Below are positions 26,424 through 35,707 of a DNA stretch of 64,000 nucleotides, one piece after another (position 1 is the first letter of the stretch; the number at the start of each line of letters is the position of its first letter). The DNA lies in NCBI RefSeq assembly GCF_900142565.1, contig NZ_FRBH01000008.1, forward strand, positions 1 to 64,000, read 5' to 3'. Origin of the DNA: Chishuiella changwenlii (GTDB lineage: Bacteria > Bacteroidota > Bacteroidia > Flavobacteriales > Weeksellaceae). The translations under genes were made by a program, and so were the position numbers. The notes below the pieces were generated by a model, which was not told where the DNA came from, did not search any database, and worked only from the letters and a program-made list of their open reading frames with translations.

Positions 26424-27572
26424 TTATTTAACAGGAAACTCTGGTCTTTCCATTTTATTATTCGTTCCCGTCAAAACTTTTAAGAAACTAACAATTGCTT
26501 GCTTTTCTGGTCGTGTAAGATGTAATGGTTTTATAAGAGAATCAGTAATAGGATACATAGGATCATTTTTCTTATTCTCTAACATTTTTTTATCACTTGG
26601 TCGAACATTATAAAAGTTTATAATCCCTTCTAAGTCTACAAATCCTCCCGTGTGCATCCATGGTCTAGTAGATAACAATTCTCTTAATGGTGGAGTTTTA
26701 AATTTACCTAAATCATCAAGGTTTTTTGTTACATTATATCTTCCTAAATCTTCATATTTGGTTTTATAAAAAGCTAAACCAATATTATGAAAAGACTCAT
26801 CTGTTAAGTATTTTCCATTATGACAGTTCATACATCTTGCTTTAGTTCTAAACAAATGCATTCCGTAAATTTCTTCATCAGACATTGCTTTGTAGTCACC
26901 TTTCATAAAACGATCAAATTTTGTAGGGCGGCTAACTATTGTTTCTTGAAAACTTGCTAAAGCATCTGTTATGCGATCGTATGTTATTTCATCGTCACCA
27001 AAAGCATTTACAAATAGTGCTTTATAATCTTTGTACTTCTTTAGTTTCTTTGCTAGTTTCTTTGGCTCCATAGCCATCTCATGATGAGCAGAAATAGGTC
27101 CTTCAGCTTGTTCTTTTAAAGTAGAAGCTCTACCATCCCAAAAGAAAGATTTACGACTACCAACATTATACAATGAAGGTGTATTTCTAGCTCCACGTAA
27201 ATGTTCATTACCAAGAGAAACTCCTCTTAAATCATTCCATGCTAATTCGGGATCATGACAAGAACTACAAGAAATTTGATTAGATCCTGATAATTTCGGA
27301 TCAAAGAATAAGATTTTACCTAAAACAGCTAAAGGAGCTTTTTGTTTCGCAACTAAATCACGGTCTCTTTCTAATGGAGAAAACTCTTCCCAAACAACTC
27401 CTTTATCGATAGTTGGTTTAGGCCATTCGGCAATATTTTTTTTGTAACTTTTTACAATATCTGCAATTGTTGGATCTTCAATATTCTCTACATCCATCTT
27501 TACTTTTGGTATAAATCCTACCAAAATAAAACAACAAACAACACCAATCAGAAACAAAAATTTTCCTTTCAT
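26424..27572 (-). CDS. Di-heme cytochrome c peroxidase
   Basis: The 382-residue protein has an N-terminal signal or anchor and two c-type heme motifs, C102-SSC-H106 and C247-MNC-H251, with the family segments ALASFQETIVSR and ARCMNCHNGKYLTDESFHNIGL. Bacterial di-heme peroxidases reduce periplasmic hydrogen peroxide with electrons from cytochrome c; the related MauG group oxidises other substrates. It is a single gene with a TATATTTG -7 box on the minus strand at 27591-27598. The signal region has two Cys (13-14) and might be a lipoprotein or a plain anchor. Confidence 0.88.
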   Translation of the reverse strand: MKGKFLFLIGVVCCFILVGFIPKVKMDVENIEDPTIADIVKSYKKNIAEWPKPTIDKGVVWEEFSPLERDRDLVAKQKAPLAVLGKILFFDPKLSGSNQISCSSCHDPELAWNDLRGVSLGNEHLRGARNTPSLYNVGSRKSFFWDGRASTLKEQAEGPISAHHEMAMEPKKLAKKLKKYKDYKALFVNAFGDDEITYDRITDALASFQETIVSRPTKFDRFMKGDYKAMSDEEIYGMHLFRTKARCMNCHNGKYLTDESFHNIGLAFYKTKYEDLGRYNVTKNLDDLGKFKTPPLRELLSTRPWMHTGGFVDLEGIINFYNVRPSDKKMLENKKNDPMYPITDSLIKPLHLTRPEKQAIVSFLKVLTGTNNKMERPEFPVK

Positions 27573-27590
27573 CTACAAAAAAATTAGTTG

Positions 27591-27598
27591 CAAATATA
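27591..27598 (-). promoter_or_regulatory. -7 box for the cytochrome c peroxidase gene
   Basis: The minus strand reads TATATTTG, an exact TAnnTTTG match, 19 bp before the start. A TTG lies 24 bp further upstream, slightly beyond the usual spacing. Confidence 0.5.
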
Positions 27599-27720
27599 CA
27601 CTGTTTTATTGATTAGATTTTTCAATTTTTAACAATGGAAATTAGATTTGAATTAATTTTTAATGAAACTTAATTGAAAACGTATTAAACTAATAAAATA
27701 AATCAAAACCATATTAATAA

Positions 27721-28302
27721 TTAATCTTCTATAGATTTTGATTGAATTTTAATTGAATCAATTATAAAAAGATTAAAAATAGTTTTTCTATATCTTATCA
27801 TAGCATGATTTTTACTTAGTTTAATATTCTTCAATTTATCAAATTCACTCTTTGATAAATCAATAGACTCAATATTTTCTTTAAACTGGAGCTCAGCTTT
27901 AAAATATTTACCTCCTCTTTTCCATCTTCCTTCTCTTACATCTAGAATTTTGGCATTATATAACTCTACTGGGGTTTTAGAAAAATATGATAAACTAGAT
28001 TTAAATACATAATAAAGCGGAACTGATAAGAAGAATGCTATTATAAATGAAACAAAATATTTTACTAAATTTTCATTTATTGATTTAATAAACTGAAAAA
28101 TGATAACGATAATAATATACAGTATACAAAACAGAAAGAGATAAATTGACCATGTCATATTAAAAATTATAGTATTATCATTTGTATAAATTTGATATAC
28201 TATAATAAAATAAATAAGTGATGAAATATTATAAATCTTATTCACTCTTTTTTCTTTAGTCTTAGATTTTTTACTCCTAGAATTATTTATATTCCTTGCC
28301 AT
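27721..28302 (-). CDS. Hypothetical membrane protein
   Basis: The 193-residue protein has a very basic N-terminus (16 residues rich in Lys, Arg, Ser), three predicted transmembrane segments (about 26-42, 50-70, 85-105) and a C-terminal soluble domain of about 80 residues that is beta-rich (LYNAKILDVREGRWKRGGKYFKAELQF). The soluble part loosely recalls the DUF3592-like domains of the small proteins at the left end. Its ATG overlaps the recO stop (TAATG), so it is coupled to recO, which is unusual for an apparently accessory gene. Confidence 0.65.
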   Translation of the reverse strand: MARNINNSRSKKSKTKEKRVNKIYNISSLIYFIIVYQIYTNDNTIIFNMTWSIYLFLFCILYIIIVIIFQFIKSINENLVKYFVSFIIAFFLSVPLYYVFKSSLSYFSKTPVELYNAKILDVREGRWKRGGKYFKAELQFKENIESIDLSKSEFDKLKNIKLSKNHAMIRYRKTIFNLFIIDSIKIQSKSIED

Positions 28303-29021
28303 TAATTAAACAACTGATGTAACACTTGTAAAGAGTTAGGTTTTTTAAAATTATTTGTATGAACTTGGTAGTATTTTACCAAAATATCTAATAATAATGA
28401 TCGTTGCGCTTGATTAAACACATTTTTTGATTCTTCTGTAAAATTAAGTTCTAGTAATTTTTTAAATAAAACTGTTTCATCGGCTTTCAACATATTTATA
28501 GAAGAATTAGTATTTGTAAAAAAACCATTTTCTAAATCGAATAGCATTCCATCTTCTTCTAAATTAGGATAAAACCCTAGAAAATGAGATAATTGAATTA
28601 GAAATATTAAATGAAAATCAGCAAAATCATCTTTCTTTTGATCAAACTCTTTTAAAGAATTATCAATGTATAAATATAACTCCCTATTTGAAGCCTCTTC
28701 TTTTAGAACTAAATTTAAAATCTCTGCTAAGAAAAATATAATTGCTGATTTTATAGGATGAAAATGCAACGACTCATAATAATATACTGTTTGAGCTGAT
28801 TTTAGATAAACTAAGTGTTGTTCAGATACTTTTGGCGTGTAACTAATTTCAAGTTCATTTAAAGGAAAGTAAAGTGATGTATTTCGCTTCTTTTTTGCAA
28901 AAACACCTTTCGCTATAAAGGACTTTAATCCTTCTTGTTCTGTATAACAGCGTACAATTAAACTTGTATCACCATATTTTAAGCTAGAAAGTACTACAGC
29001 TTTTGTTTCTATAACTTTCAT
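28302..29021 (-). CDS. recO: DNA repair protein RecO
   Basis: The 239-residue protein begins with the RecO OB fold (KAVVLSSLKYGDTSLIVRCYTEQEGLKSFIAKGV) and continues with the helical C-terminal domain (SHFLGFYPNL). RecO loads RecA on SSB-coated single-stranded DNA with RecR in gap repair. The zinc-binding cysteines of some RecO proteins are not present. The gene is coupled to porZ upstream and to a membrane protein downstream by TAATG junctions, forming a three-gene transcript. Confidence 0.9.
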   Translation of the reverse strand: MKVIETKAVVLSSLKYGDTSLIVRCYTEQEGLKSFIAKGVFAKKKRNTSLYFPLNELEISYTPKVSEQHLVYLKSAQTVYYYESLHFHPIKSAIIFFLAEILNLVLKEEASNRELYLYIDNSLKEFDQKKDDFADFHLIFLIQLSHFLGFYPNLEEDGMLFDLENGFFTNTNSSINMLKADETVLFKKLLELNFTEESKNVFNQAQRSLLLDILVKYYQVHTNNFKKPNSLQVLHQLFN

Positions 29022-31270
29022 TAGCGAACAACAGCAATTTTTAGGGTTTTAGTTTCTGTTCCATCAGCATTTGTCATTAAAACCAAATAAATACCAGAAG
29101 CAACAGGCCTACCTTTAGAATTATTTGTATTCCATTCTACAATTCCTCCTTCAGCAGTTCTTTCGAACAGTAAATTTCCTACAACATCTGTAATTTTTAC
29201 TAATGCTCTATTAGGTAAATTCTTTATCGTTACATTGCCTTTGAATGTAGGACGAACTGGATTCGGATAAGCTATTGTTTGATTAAAATTTGTAGATTCT
29301 GTTGAAACATCCCCATTAAAAGATACAACTCCTTTATCAGTTGAAAAATATACTTTCCCATTAGATTCATCTAACGAAACATCATAAACAATATCAGAAG
29401 GTAAAGGAGAATTTTTTGTTGTAAAATGAAACTTTGTTTCTTCGCCATTTTCAGAAACATAATAAACTCCTGCTCCATTAGTAGCTATCCACTTTCTATT
29501 TGCATTATCTACTTTTATAGCATAAATTCCGATATCAGTTAATAAAGCTTCAGGAATTCCATCTTGAATAATAACAATAGGTTCTGCAGAAAAATTACCA
29601 TTATCTGCTGCACCTTCTATACCATAGGTTACAGCTAAACCTTCTGCTGTACCAATCCAAAGATTACCTGTTCTATCTAGTGCTGCAGACCAAACATTAT
29701 CTGTTGGTAAGGTTTGGTCTCCCGTATTTAATATATTTCCTATCGTTTCGTAATTATCTTTTCTTATAATCGCAACTCCTCCTCTCCTCGCTTGAGGGAC
29801 ATAAATATATTTATTGTCAATAATTGGAGATAAAGCATTCGATGCATCTAAATTTGTTCGTTGTACAACTCTCCAATTAGCGCCTTTTATTTTTACAGCT
29901 AATGAATTTACATTTCCATTTAATAAACCATAATTTGGCACTCCACTAGCCATACAAGCCTCATTACAATAAAAACTTTCTGAAAGATAAAAATTCCCTT
30001 GACTATCATAACTTCCTCCTCCAAATCTATAAACTTGAGGTAATGGAGATGTTATATGTGTTGGTTGAGTTTTCCCAGCTTCAAACTCGAAAATACCAAT
30101 TTGTTTTTGACCCCAATTGATAACTTCAGCATATGGTACAACCATAAAATGATTATCATCTGTAGGATCAACTGCAATTTTTATAATGTCTTTTGCATTT
30201 TCAAGACTTTCTGAGCTATAATGTTTCCAATTTTTTGTATCAAAGTATGAAAAACCATCTGCATTAAATGTCAAATTGTTAAAGTTCTCAATTCCTCCTG
30301 GGGCAATCCAAACTTTACCATTTTGCGCCGTAACCGAGTAAGAATTATTTGTATAAGGTCCTTGTGGTTTATAATCCATTGTTGTACCAGCAGATAAATC
30401 TGTTAGTCCACCTCTTAAAGAACCTGCATAAATTTTATTATTAACAAAAATTGCATCGTTAAAGCTGTAGTTTGGTTTAGTATAACTACTCCCATTTAAT
30501 ACTGAAACCTGATTATCTTGTGTTATTACCAACTGTCCATTAGAAGACTTTAGTTTTCTAATTGTATTATAATTATTGAAAATACCATTTATAGATCTAA
30601 GACTATTATTAACAGAGTAAAAAATATCATTATTAAACAATTCAATATTCGTTACGTTTTGTCCTGCATTAATAGGTATCCACGAATTAATATTAGGATT
30701 ATTTAAATTATTTTGTAGAGCACTAGAATAGATACCATTCGACGTTGCTAAATAAATTGTCTCGTTAAAAACTGTTACATCATTTACAACAAAAGTAGTT
30801 CTTGTTGTTTCTTTAAACTCCTCTTCTGTTAAATCGTAAGAAACAACTCCAAAGGCTCCAGAAATAAAAGCAATTCCATTGTGGATAAAAATATTATTAA
30901 CTTTTTTACTTCCATTGAAATTATTCCATCTTATATCCAAAACCATCGTAGATTCTCCAGATTTCAATAAATCTATTCCTCCATTTTCGTAACCTACTAA
31001 AAAAGAATCTGAAGCTTTATCATAAGCCATTGCAGAAATTGCAATATTATTTAGGAAGTTTGTTTTATTAAGTTTTATCCAATCTGCTGTTGGATTTTGT
31101 GGATTAAATAAAAATATTCCATTTTCTGAACCACAATAAATTACTCCATTAACTTCTTCAAGGAAATTAACACGATTGTAAGAAAATAAATCGTTCCAAC
31201 GCGCTCTATTATTTTGCGCATTCAAACTAATGAAAATCATTGAGATGATAAAGAATAATTTTGTCTTCAT
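29021..31270 (-). CDS. porZ: Type IX secretion system surface protein PorZ
   Basis: The 749-residue protein has a signal peptide cleaved after AQ (residue 19), a long run of propeller repeats (NRVNFLEEVNGVIYCGSENGIFLF, LWIGTAEGLAVTYG, KWIATNGAGVYYVSENG) and a C-terminal type IX sorting domain (YPNPVRPTFKGNVTIKNLPN...PVASGIYLVLMT). Two propellers plus a sorting domain define PorZ, part of the attachment complex that links type IX cargo to surface LPS. The start at 31270 places the signal peptide correctly; a further 13 upstream residues are unlikely. The other attachment-complex genes are not in the window. Confidence 0.85.
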   Translation of the reverse strand: MKTKLFFIISMIFISLNAQNNRARWNDLFSYNRVNFLEEVNGVIYCGSENGIFLFNPQNPTADWIKLNKTNFLNNIAISAMAYDKASDSFLVGYENGGIDLLKSGESTMVLDIRWNNFNGSKKVNNIFIHNGIAFISGAFGVVSYDLTEEEFKETTRTTFVVNDVTVFNETIYLATSNGIYSSALQNNLNNPNINSWIPINAGQNVTNIELFNNDIFYSVNNSLRSINGIFNNYNTIRKLKSSNGQLVITQDNQVSVLNGSSYTKPNYSFNDAIFVNNKIYAGSLRGGLTDLSAGTTMDYKPQGPYTNNSYSVTAQNGKVWIAPGGIENFNNLTFNADGFSYFDTKNWKHYSSESLENAKDIIKIAVDPTDDNHFMVVPYAEVINWGQKQIGIFEFEAGKTQPTHITSPLPQVYRFGGGSYDSQGNFYLSESFYCNEACMASGVPNYGLLNGNVNSLAVKIKGANWRVVQRTNLDASNALSPIIDNKYIYVPQARRGGVAIIRKDNYETIGNILNTGDQTLPTDNVWSAALDRTGNLWIGTAEGLAVTYGIEGAADNGNFSAEPIVIIQDGIPEALLTDIGIYAIKVDNANRKWIATNGAGVYYVSENGEETKFHFTTKNSPLPSDIVYDVSLDESNGKVYFSTDKGVVSFNGDVSTESTNFNQTIAYPNPVRPTFKGNVTIKNLPNRALVKITDVVGNLLFERTAEGGIVEWNTNNSKGRPVASGIYLVLMTNADGTETKTLKIAVVR

Positions 31271-31327
31271 ATTGTACAAAAATACTGTAATAAATAACAA
31301 AAAAATCAACTAAAAATTGTATTCTTA

Positions 31328-32425
31328 TCAGATTATATCGTAAAACTTACCTGGAAGTGTTTTAATAGCTTGCTTTAATTCAAGTTCTAAGAGAGTAGGC
31401 ATTAATTCGTAAGATTTTAAATTAAGTTCGAATGACATTTTATCAATATGTTGTTTTCCATTCATTTTTAGGTAGTTTAAAATTAATTGTTCTTCATCAG
31501 AGAACGTTAAAAACAAATCGAGCTGCTGTGTATTTTTCTTTATATCAAAATTAAAATATTCCACAATATCTTTAGAGTTATCAATTAAAAAAGCTTGTTG
31601 AGTTTTAATTAAATAATTACATCCCAAACTCAAAGCATCAGTTGTTTTGCCTGGTAATGCAAATACTTCTCTATTATATTCGTTTGCAAACTTAGCGGTA
31701 ACTAAACTTCCTCCTTTAAAAGCAGATTCGACAACTATTGTAACATCGGACAATCCTGCAATTATTCTATTTCTTTGTAAAAAAGCTTCTGGAATAGGGT
31801 TTCTAAAACTTGGTTGTTCTGTTATCCAGCAACCTTTCTCTAAAATTTCTGCTGCAGTTTTTTTATGAGCAGCTGGATAAATTCTATCGAAATTTGTTCC
31901 CATTACAGCCCAAGTAGAAAGTTTATTACTTAATGCTTGCGAATGTGCCTCGATATCGCATCCATAGGCTAAACCACTAATTATATTTACATCAAATTCG
32001 GCTATATTTTCGATTAATTCAATTATAAAATTTCGTCCATAATTAGACATTTTTCTAGTCCCAACAATGGATACATTCTTTTTACCTATTTTATTAAAAT
32101 CAATATTTCCTTTTGTATAAATTACTAATGGTGCATCAATGCATTCTTTTAATACATTAGGATAATCTTCATCATAAAAAGTGAGAATATCTATTTTATT
32201 CTCAGTACAATATTCTATTTCTTCATAAGCCAATTCTAACCATTTTTCATCTCCAAAATCTTGACTTAATTGTTTTCCTATTCCAGAAATTTTCATTAAA
32301 TCTGTTGGTTTAGAATTCCAAGCAATTTCAGCGGAATCAAAAAATTGAATAATTTTTCTGGCCATAGCATCTCCTATTCCTCTCTGAAAAGAAATTGCTA
32401 ATATGTAAGGTAAATTAGGTTGCAT
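31328..32425 (-). CDS. dprA: DNA-processing protein DprA
   Basis: The 365-residue protein has an N-terminal SAM/HhH-like region (ISGIGKQLSQDFGDEKW), the Rossmann-type DprA core (KKNVSIVGTRKMSNYGRNFI, IISGLAYGCDIEAHSQAL, NRIIAGLSDVTIVVESAFKGGSLVTAKFANEYNREVFALPG) and a short C-terminal winged-helix-like tail. DprA binds incoming single-stranded DNA and loads RecA in natural transformation. Together with the comEC gene at 59149 it suggests uptake capacity. It ends 58 bp before porZ. Confidence 0.93.
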   Translation of the reverse strand: MQPNLPYILAISFQRGIGDAMARKIIQFFDSAEIAWNSKPTDLMKISGIGKQLSQDFGDEKWLELAYEEIEYCTENKIDILTFYDEDYPNVLKECIDAPLVIYTKGNIDFNKIGKKNVSIVGTRKMSNYGRNFIIELIENIAEFDVNIISGLAYGCDIEAHSQALSNKLSTWAVMGTNFDRIYPAAHKKTAAEILEKGCWITEQPSFRNPIPEAFLQRNRIIAGLSDVTIVVESAFKGGSLVTAKFANEYNREVFALPGKTTDALSLGCNYLIKTQQAFLIDNSKDIVEYFNFDIKKNTQQLDLFLTFSDEEQLILNYLKMNGKQHIDKMSFELNLKSYELMPTLLELELKQAIKTLPGKFYDII

Positions 32426-32473
32426 TGTGTTAAATTATTAATATTTAATTAAGTATGAATAATTTTAAGTATT

Positions 32474-32481
32474 TATCTTTG
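32474..32481 (+). promoter_or_regulatory. -7 box for the HU/SPOR gene
   Basis: TATCTTTG is an exact TAnnTTTG match, 32 bp before the ATG in the divergent gap with dprA. There is no -33 match. Confidence 0.4.
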
Positions 32482-32512
32482 TAAAATCTAAAAAAAATGT
32501 TAATTTCGTAGT

Positions 32513-33607
32513 ATGAGGTTAGAAGAGCATATAAGTCAACTATTATTTCAGCACGATTGTGTAATTGTACCCAACTTTGGTGCATTTATATCTAATCCTG
32601 CAAATGTTGCTTTTGATGAAGCAACCAATACATTTATTCCGCCTAAGAAAGATCTTTCCTTTAATTCTACTTTAACAAAAAATGATGGCGTTTTAGTGAA
32701 TAAAATTGTGATAGATGAATACAAATCATTTAACGATGCACAAACATTTATAAATGAGCAAGTTTATTTTTGGCAAGAACATTTGAGAGCGGGAAAAATA
32801 TTGACGTTAAAAAATATTGGAACTTTACAGTTTAATGAAATTGGAAAAATTGATTTCAAACCTGAAAATGAACAAAATTATTTTATTGCTTCTTACGGAC
32901 TTTCTAACCTACAAGCAAATTATATTTTAGATTCTTCTGAAACAAAATCTTCTAACAAACATATGTCAAAATTCTTAGCTGCAGCCTCATTTATTCCAAT
33001 CGTTGTTGGTGGTTATCTATATTTTAACACACCTCAACCTGTACAGAAATTTGTTACAGAACAATGGAGCGGATTAGTTTTACCAATGTTTGGTAAAGAG
33101 GATATTTCTAAAAATAAAGAAGAAAGTCTTGTAAAATACGATGTTTACAACATGCCTCAAACAATTTCTGAACCTTCTTTAGTAGAATATCAAATTGCTG
33201 AAATGGTAAGAGATTCTGTTGAAGTTCCTAAAAAAGTTGAAATTACTGTTGTAAAAGAAACTAAAATTAACGAAAACGAGAAAGAAGTTACAGCAATTGT
33301 AAAAGAAAAACCTGCGAAAAAAGAAGTTGTTAAAACAGATTCTAAAAAGGAAGAAAAGAAGGAAACAGTTGTAAAATCTTCTAAAAAATATCAAGTTATT
33401 GCCGCTTCTCTTAAACGTAAAGAGGATGCAGATCGCTTAATTAGCGAATTAAAGAAACAAGGTTATAAAGATGCTGGCGTTACTTATGTAAAAGGACGTT
33501 ATTATTATGTTACTTATAATAGTTTTGGTAATGTAGAGCAAGCTCAGAAATACATGAATGAGATTAACCAAAAACACCCTGGTACTTGGGTTAGAACAGA
33601 AAATTAA
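32513..33607 (+). CDS. HU-type DNA-binding domain protein with membrane anchor and SPOR domain
   Basis: The 364-residue protein starts with the CCDC81-like prokaryotic HU repeat found in Bacteroidota (residues 1 to about 130; LLFQHDCVIVPNFGAFISN, FNSTLTKNDGVLV). A single transmembrane segment follows (about 150-172), then a Lys/Glu-rich linker and a C-terminal SPOR domain (291-364; YQVIAASLKRKEDADRLISEL). SPOR domains bind denuded peptidoglycan at division sites. The topology puts the HU part in the cytoplasm and SPOR in the periplasm, so it could link nucleoid and division septum. That role is inferred. Confidence 0.85.
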   Translation: MRLEEHISQLLFQHDCVIVPNFGAFISNPANVAFDEATNTFIPPKKDLSFNSTLTKNDGVLVNKIVIDEYKSFNDAQTFINEQVYFWQEHLRAGKILTLKNIGTLQFNEIGKIDFKPENEQNYFIASYGLSNLQANYILDSSETKSSNKHMSKFLAAASFIPIVVGGYLYFNTPQPVQKFVTEQWSGLVLPMFGKEDISKNKEESLVKYDVYNMPQTISEPSLVEYQIAEMVRDSVEVPKKVEITVVKETKINENEKEVTAIVKEKPAKKEVVKTDSKKEEKKETVVKSSKKYQVIAASLKRKEDADRLISELKKQGYKDAGVTYVKGRYYYVTYNSFGNVEQAQKYMNEINQKHPGTWVRTEN

Positions 33608-33626
33608 AATTATTACTATAAATAGT

Positions 33627-33656
33627 AAATAGCTATCTTCTTAGGTAGCTATTTTT
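33627..33656 (+). terminator. Terminator after the HU/SPOR gene
   Basis: AAATAGCTATC pairs with GGTAGCTATTT (one G-T pair) around TTCTTA, followed by T residues. Confidence 0.8.
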
Positions 33657-33723
33657 ATTTGAAAAAAGATCGTTTCATAAACTCAATTATTTTACAGAAA
33701 TTTGCACACAACAAATAAAAGTT

Positions 33724-34245
33724 ATGATAAAAGCAAAAACAGCGAAAGAATCTTTATCTGTAATGACAAATTTAGTCCTTCCCAACGAAACTAATAATTT
33801 AGGAAATATGTTTGGAGGAGAATTATTAGCTTCTATGGATAGAATTTCTTCTATTTCTGCAAAAATGCATGGAGGAAGTTACCTTGTTGTTACAGCAAGT
33901 GTAAATCACGTTGCATTTAACATTCCTATTCCAATGGGAAGTACTGTAAAGCTAGAATCTAAAGTAACAAGAGCATTCAACTCTTCTATGGAAGTTTATG
34001 TAGATGTTTATGTATACGATTATGATAATAGTATTTATAACAAAACAAATACAGGAATTTACACATTTGTAGCTGTTGACAATGATAATAAACCAGTTAG
34101 AGTTCCGGAATTAATTCCAGAAACTGAACTTGAAATAGAGCGTTACAATGCCGCTTTACGTCGTAAGCAATTAAGCTTAATATTAGCTGGAAGAATGGAT
34201 CCTGCTGATGCTCACGAATTAAAATCATTATTTATAACAGAATAA
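33724..34245 (+). CDS. Acyl-CoA thioesterase, hotdog fold
   Basis: The 173-residue protein has the hotdog core of YciA-type acyl-CoA hydrolases: NETNNLGNMFGGELLASMDRISS, VTASVNHVAFNIPIPMG and a strand-rich second half. It releases CoA from acyl thioesters in the cytoplasm. It faces a second hotdog thioesterase (34313-34711) across a shared terminator. The two share the N-x-L-x-x-x-FGG-x-LL motif and are distant paralogues. Acyl-chain preference cannot be read from sequence. Confidence 0.88.
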   Translation: MIKAKTAKESLSVMTNLVLPNETNNLGNMFGGELLASMDRISSISAKMHGGSYLVVTASVNHVAFNIPIPMGSTVKLESKVTRAFNSSMEVYVDVYVYDYDNSIYNKTNTGIYTFVAVDNDNKPVRVPELIPETELEIERYNAALRRKQLSLILAGRMDPADAHELKSLFITE

Positions 34246-34254
34246 AGACAAAAT

Positions 34255-34286
34255 AAAAAAGGAACCTTATATAAGGTTCCTTTTTT
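34255..34286. terminator. Bidirectional terminator between the thioesterases
   Basis: AAAAAAGGAACCTTA and TAAGGTTCCTTTTTT form a palindrome with A/T tracts on both sides. Confidence 0.88.
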
Positions 34287-34312
34287 ATTGCTTTTATATT
34301 TTGATAAAAAAT

Positions 34313-34711
34313 TTAAAGTATTTTTCTTGTCAATCTATCTATTACGTATTCCACTTGTGTTTTACCATGTGGTTTTGGTTTCCCATTTTCATCTAGATTA
34401 ACCATTGTAATATTTTCTACTGTTATAATTGTTTCATGCGTCATTTTGTTTCTAACTTCGCAACGAAGAATTAATGAAGTAGTTCCAAACTTTACAACTT
34501 CAGTTCCTATTTCTACAATATCACCTTCTCGCGCAGATGCCATAAAATTTATCTCAGACATATATTTGGTTACAACGTGAGAGTTTTCTAATTGTACAAC
34601 ACTATATAATGCTGCTTCCTCATCTATCCAAGCTAAAAGCTTTCCTCCAAATAATGTTTTATTTGGATTTAAATCCTCTGGTTTTACCCATTTACGCGTG
34701 TGAAATTTCAT
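34313..34711 (-). CDS. Acyl-CoA thioesterase, hotdog fold, short form
   Basis: The 132-residue single-hotdog protein has NPNKTLFGGKLLAWIDEEAALYS and the second-strand segment SEINFMASAREGDIVEIGTEVV of the acyl-CoA hydrolase family. It starts 20 bp inside the end of the Gfo/Idh/MocA gene, so it is the last gene of a four-gene reverse operon. Probable activity is hydrolysis of acyl-CoA; the natural substrate is unknown. Confidence 0.87.
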   Translation of the reverse strand: MKFHTRKWVKPEDLNPNKTLFGGKLLAWIDEEAALYSVVQLENSHVVTKYMSEINFMASAREGDIVEIGTEVVKFGTTSLILRCEVRNKMTHETIITVENITMVNLDENGKPKPHGKTQVEYVIDRLTRKIL

Positions 34712-35702
34712 AGTTATCTGTTGTTCTGGTTATCTCTTTATTATTATTGGATGCCATAAAATTAGCATCAGTGATAAACTTCACTAAATTTAACGCATTT
34801 TTTCCATCTAACAAAGACTCATTATTAAACAACATAGCATCCGAAATTTCTGTAACTAAATTAGAGTGAAAATTTTTCTGTTCTGTTGATATTTTCTGAG
34901 AACAACATACATTTTTAAGATCAGAATAAATCATCTGATTAAGATATTGATCTCCTATTTTAATTGTTCCTTTCTCTGAAATAATAGTAATATTACTTTC
35001 AAAATTTTTATTAAAAACAGAAGTTGTATAAATCATATTTCCAATTGCATCATTAGCCGTAAAGTTTATACATCCAGAATCATCAAAATCTGTTATTTGT
35101 TCATGTGTAAAATTATAACTCTTAGAAGCTGTACATTTTACCTCATCAAACCAGAAATTCATAATATCTATAAAATGAGAAAATTGCGTAAATAAAACAC
35201 CTCCATCCATTTCGTGGCTTCCGTGCCATTCTCTCAATTTATAATAATTTTTATTTCTATTCCAATAACAATTGATATTAACCATAAAGATTTTACCTAA
35301 ACAATTGTTATCAATCAGATTTTTAACATACTGAACTACTGGAGAAAAACGAAGCTGCATAGAAGTAAAAACACGAAGTTTTTTTTCTTCTGCAACTCTT
35401 AATATCTCAACAGTATCTTCTACTGTTAATGCAATAGGTTTTTCAATTAAAACATTTTTCCCAGCTTTTAGACAACGAATAGCGTGTTCTCTATGCAAAC
35501 CATTTGGCGTTGCAATAACAACAACATCTGTTTCTTGGTCTTCTATTAAAAAACCTTCTAAAGTAGAGTAACCTTTAACAGATAAATCTTCTGGAAGATT
35601 AAAATCTATTATAGAAATTAATTGAGCATTTTCTGCTTCCTCTATTGCTTGTTGATGAACACGTCCGATATGACCAAAGCCTAATATGGAAAAATTCTTC
35701 AT
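34692..35702 (-). CDS. Gfo/Idh/MocA-family oxidoreductase
   Basis: The 336-residue protein has an N-terminal Rossmann fold (ILGFGHIGRVHQQAI), the family motif EKPIALT with the conserved Lys, and a C-terminal alpha/beta domain with the segment GGVLFTQFSHFIDIM containing the catalytic-type His. Members act on sugars, inositols or nucleotide sugars with NAD(P). The operon context (DUF3109, DUF6909-like, thioesterase) gives no clue to the substrate. It starts 5 bp after the preceding gene. Confidence 0.87.
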   Translation of the reverse strand: MKNFSILGFGHIGRVHQQAIEEAENAQLISIIDFNLPEDLSVKGYSTLEGFLIEDQETDVVVIATPNGLHREHAIRCLKAGKNVLIEKPIALTVEDTVEILRVAEEKKLRVFTSMQLRFSPVVQYVKNLIDNNCLGKIFMVNINCYWNRNKNYYKLREWHGSHEMDGGVLFTQFSHFIDIMNFWFDEVKCTASKSYNFTHEQITDFDDSGCINFTANDAIGNMIYTTSVFNKNFESNITIISEKGTIKIGDQYLNQMIYSDLKNVCCSQKISTEQKNFHSNLVTEISDAMLFNNESLLDGKNALNLVKFITDANFMASNNNKEITRTTDNYEISHA

Positions 35703-35707
35703 TAAAT

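Noticed and set aside
31277-31284. TATTTTTG on the minus strand as the porZ promoter
   Set aside because: It is 6 bp from the ATG and would give a leaderless message; not convincing without start-site data.
31271-31309. Upstream start for PorZ adding 13 residues
   Set aside because: It places a hydrophobic run before the true signal peptide; ATG 31270 gives a standard signal ending in AQ.
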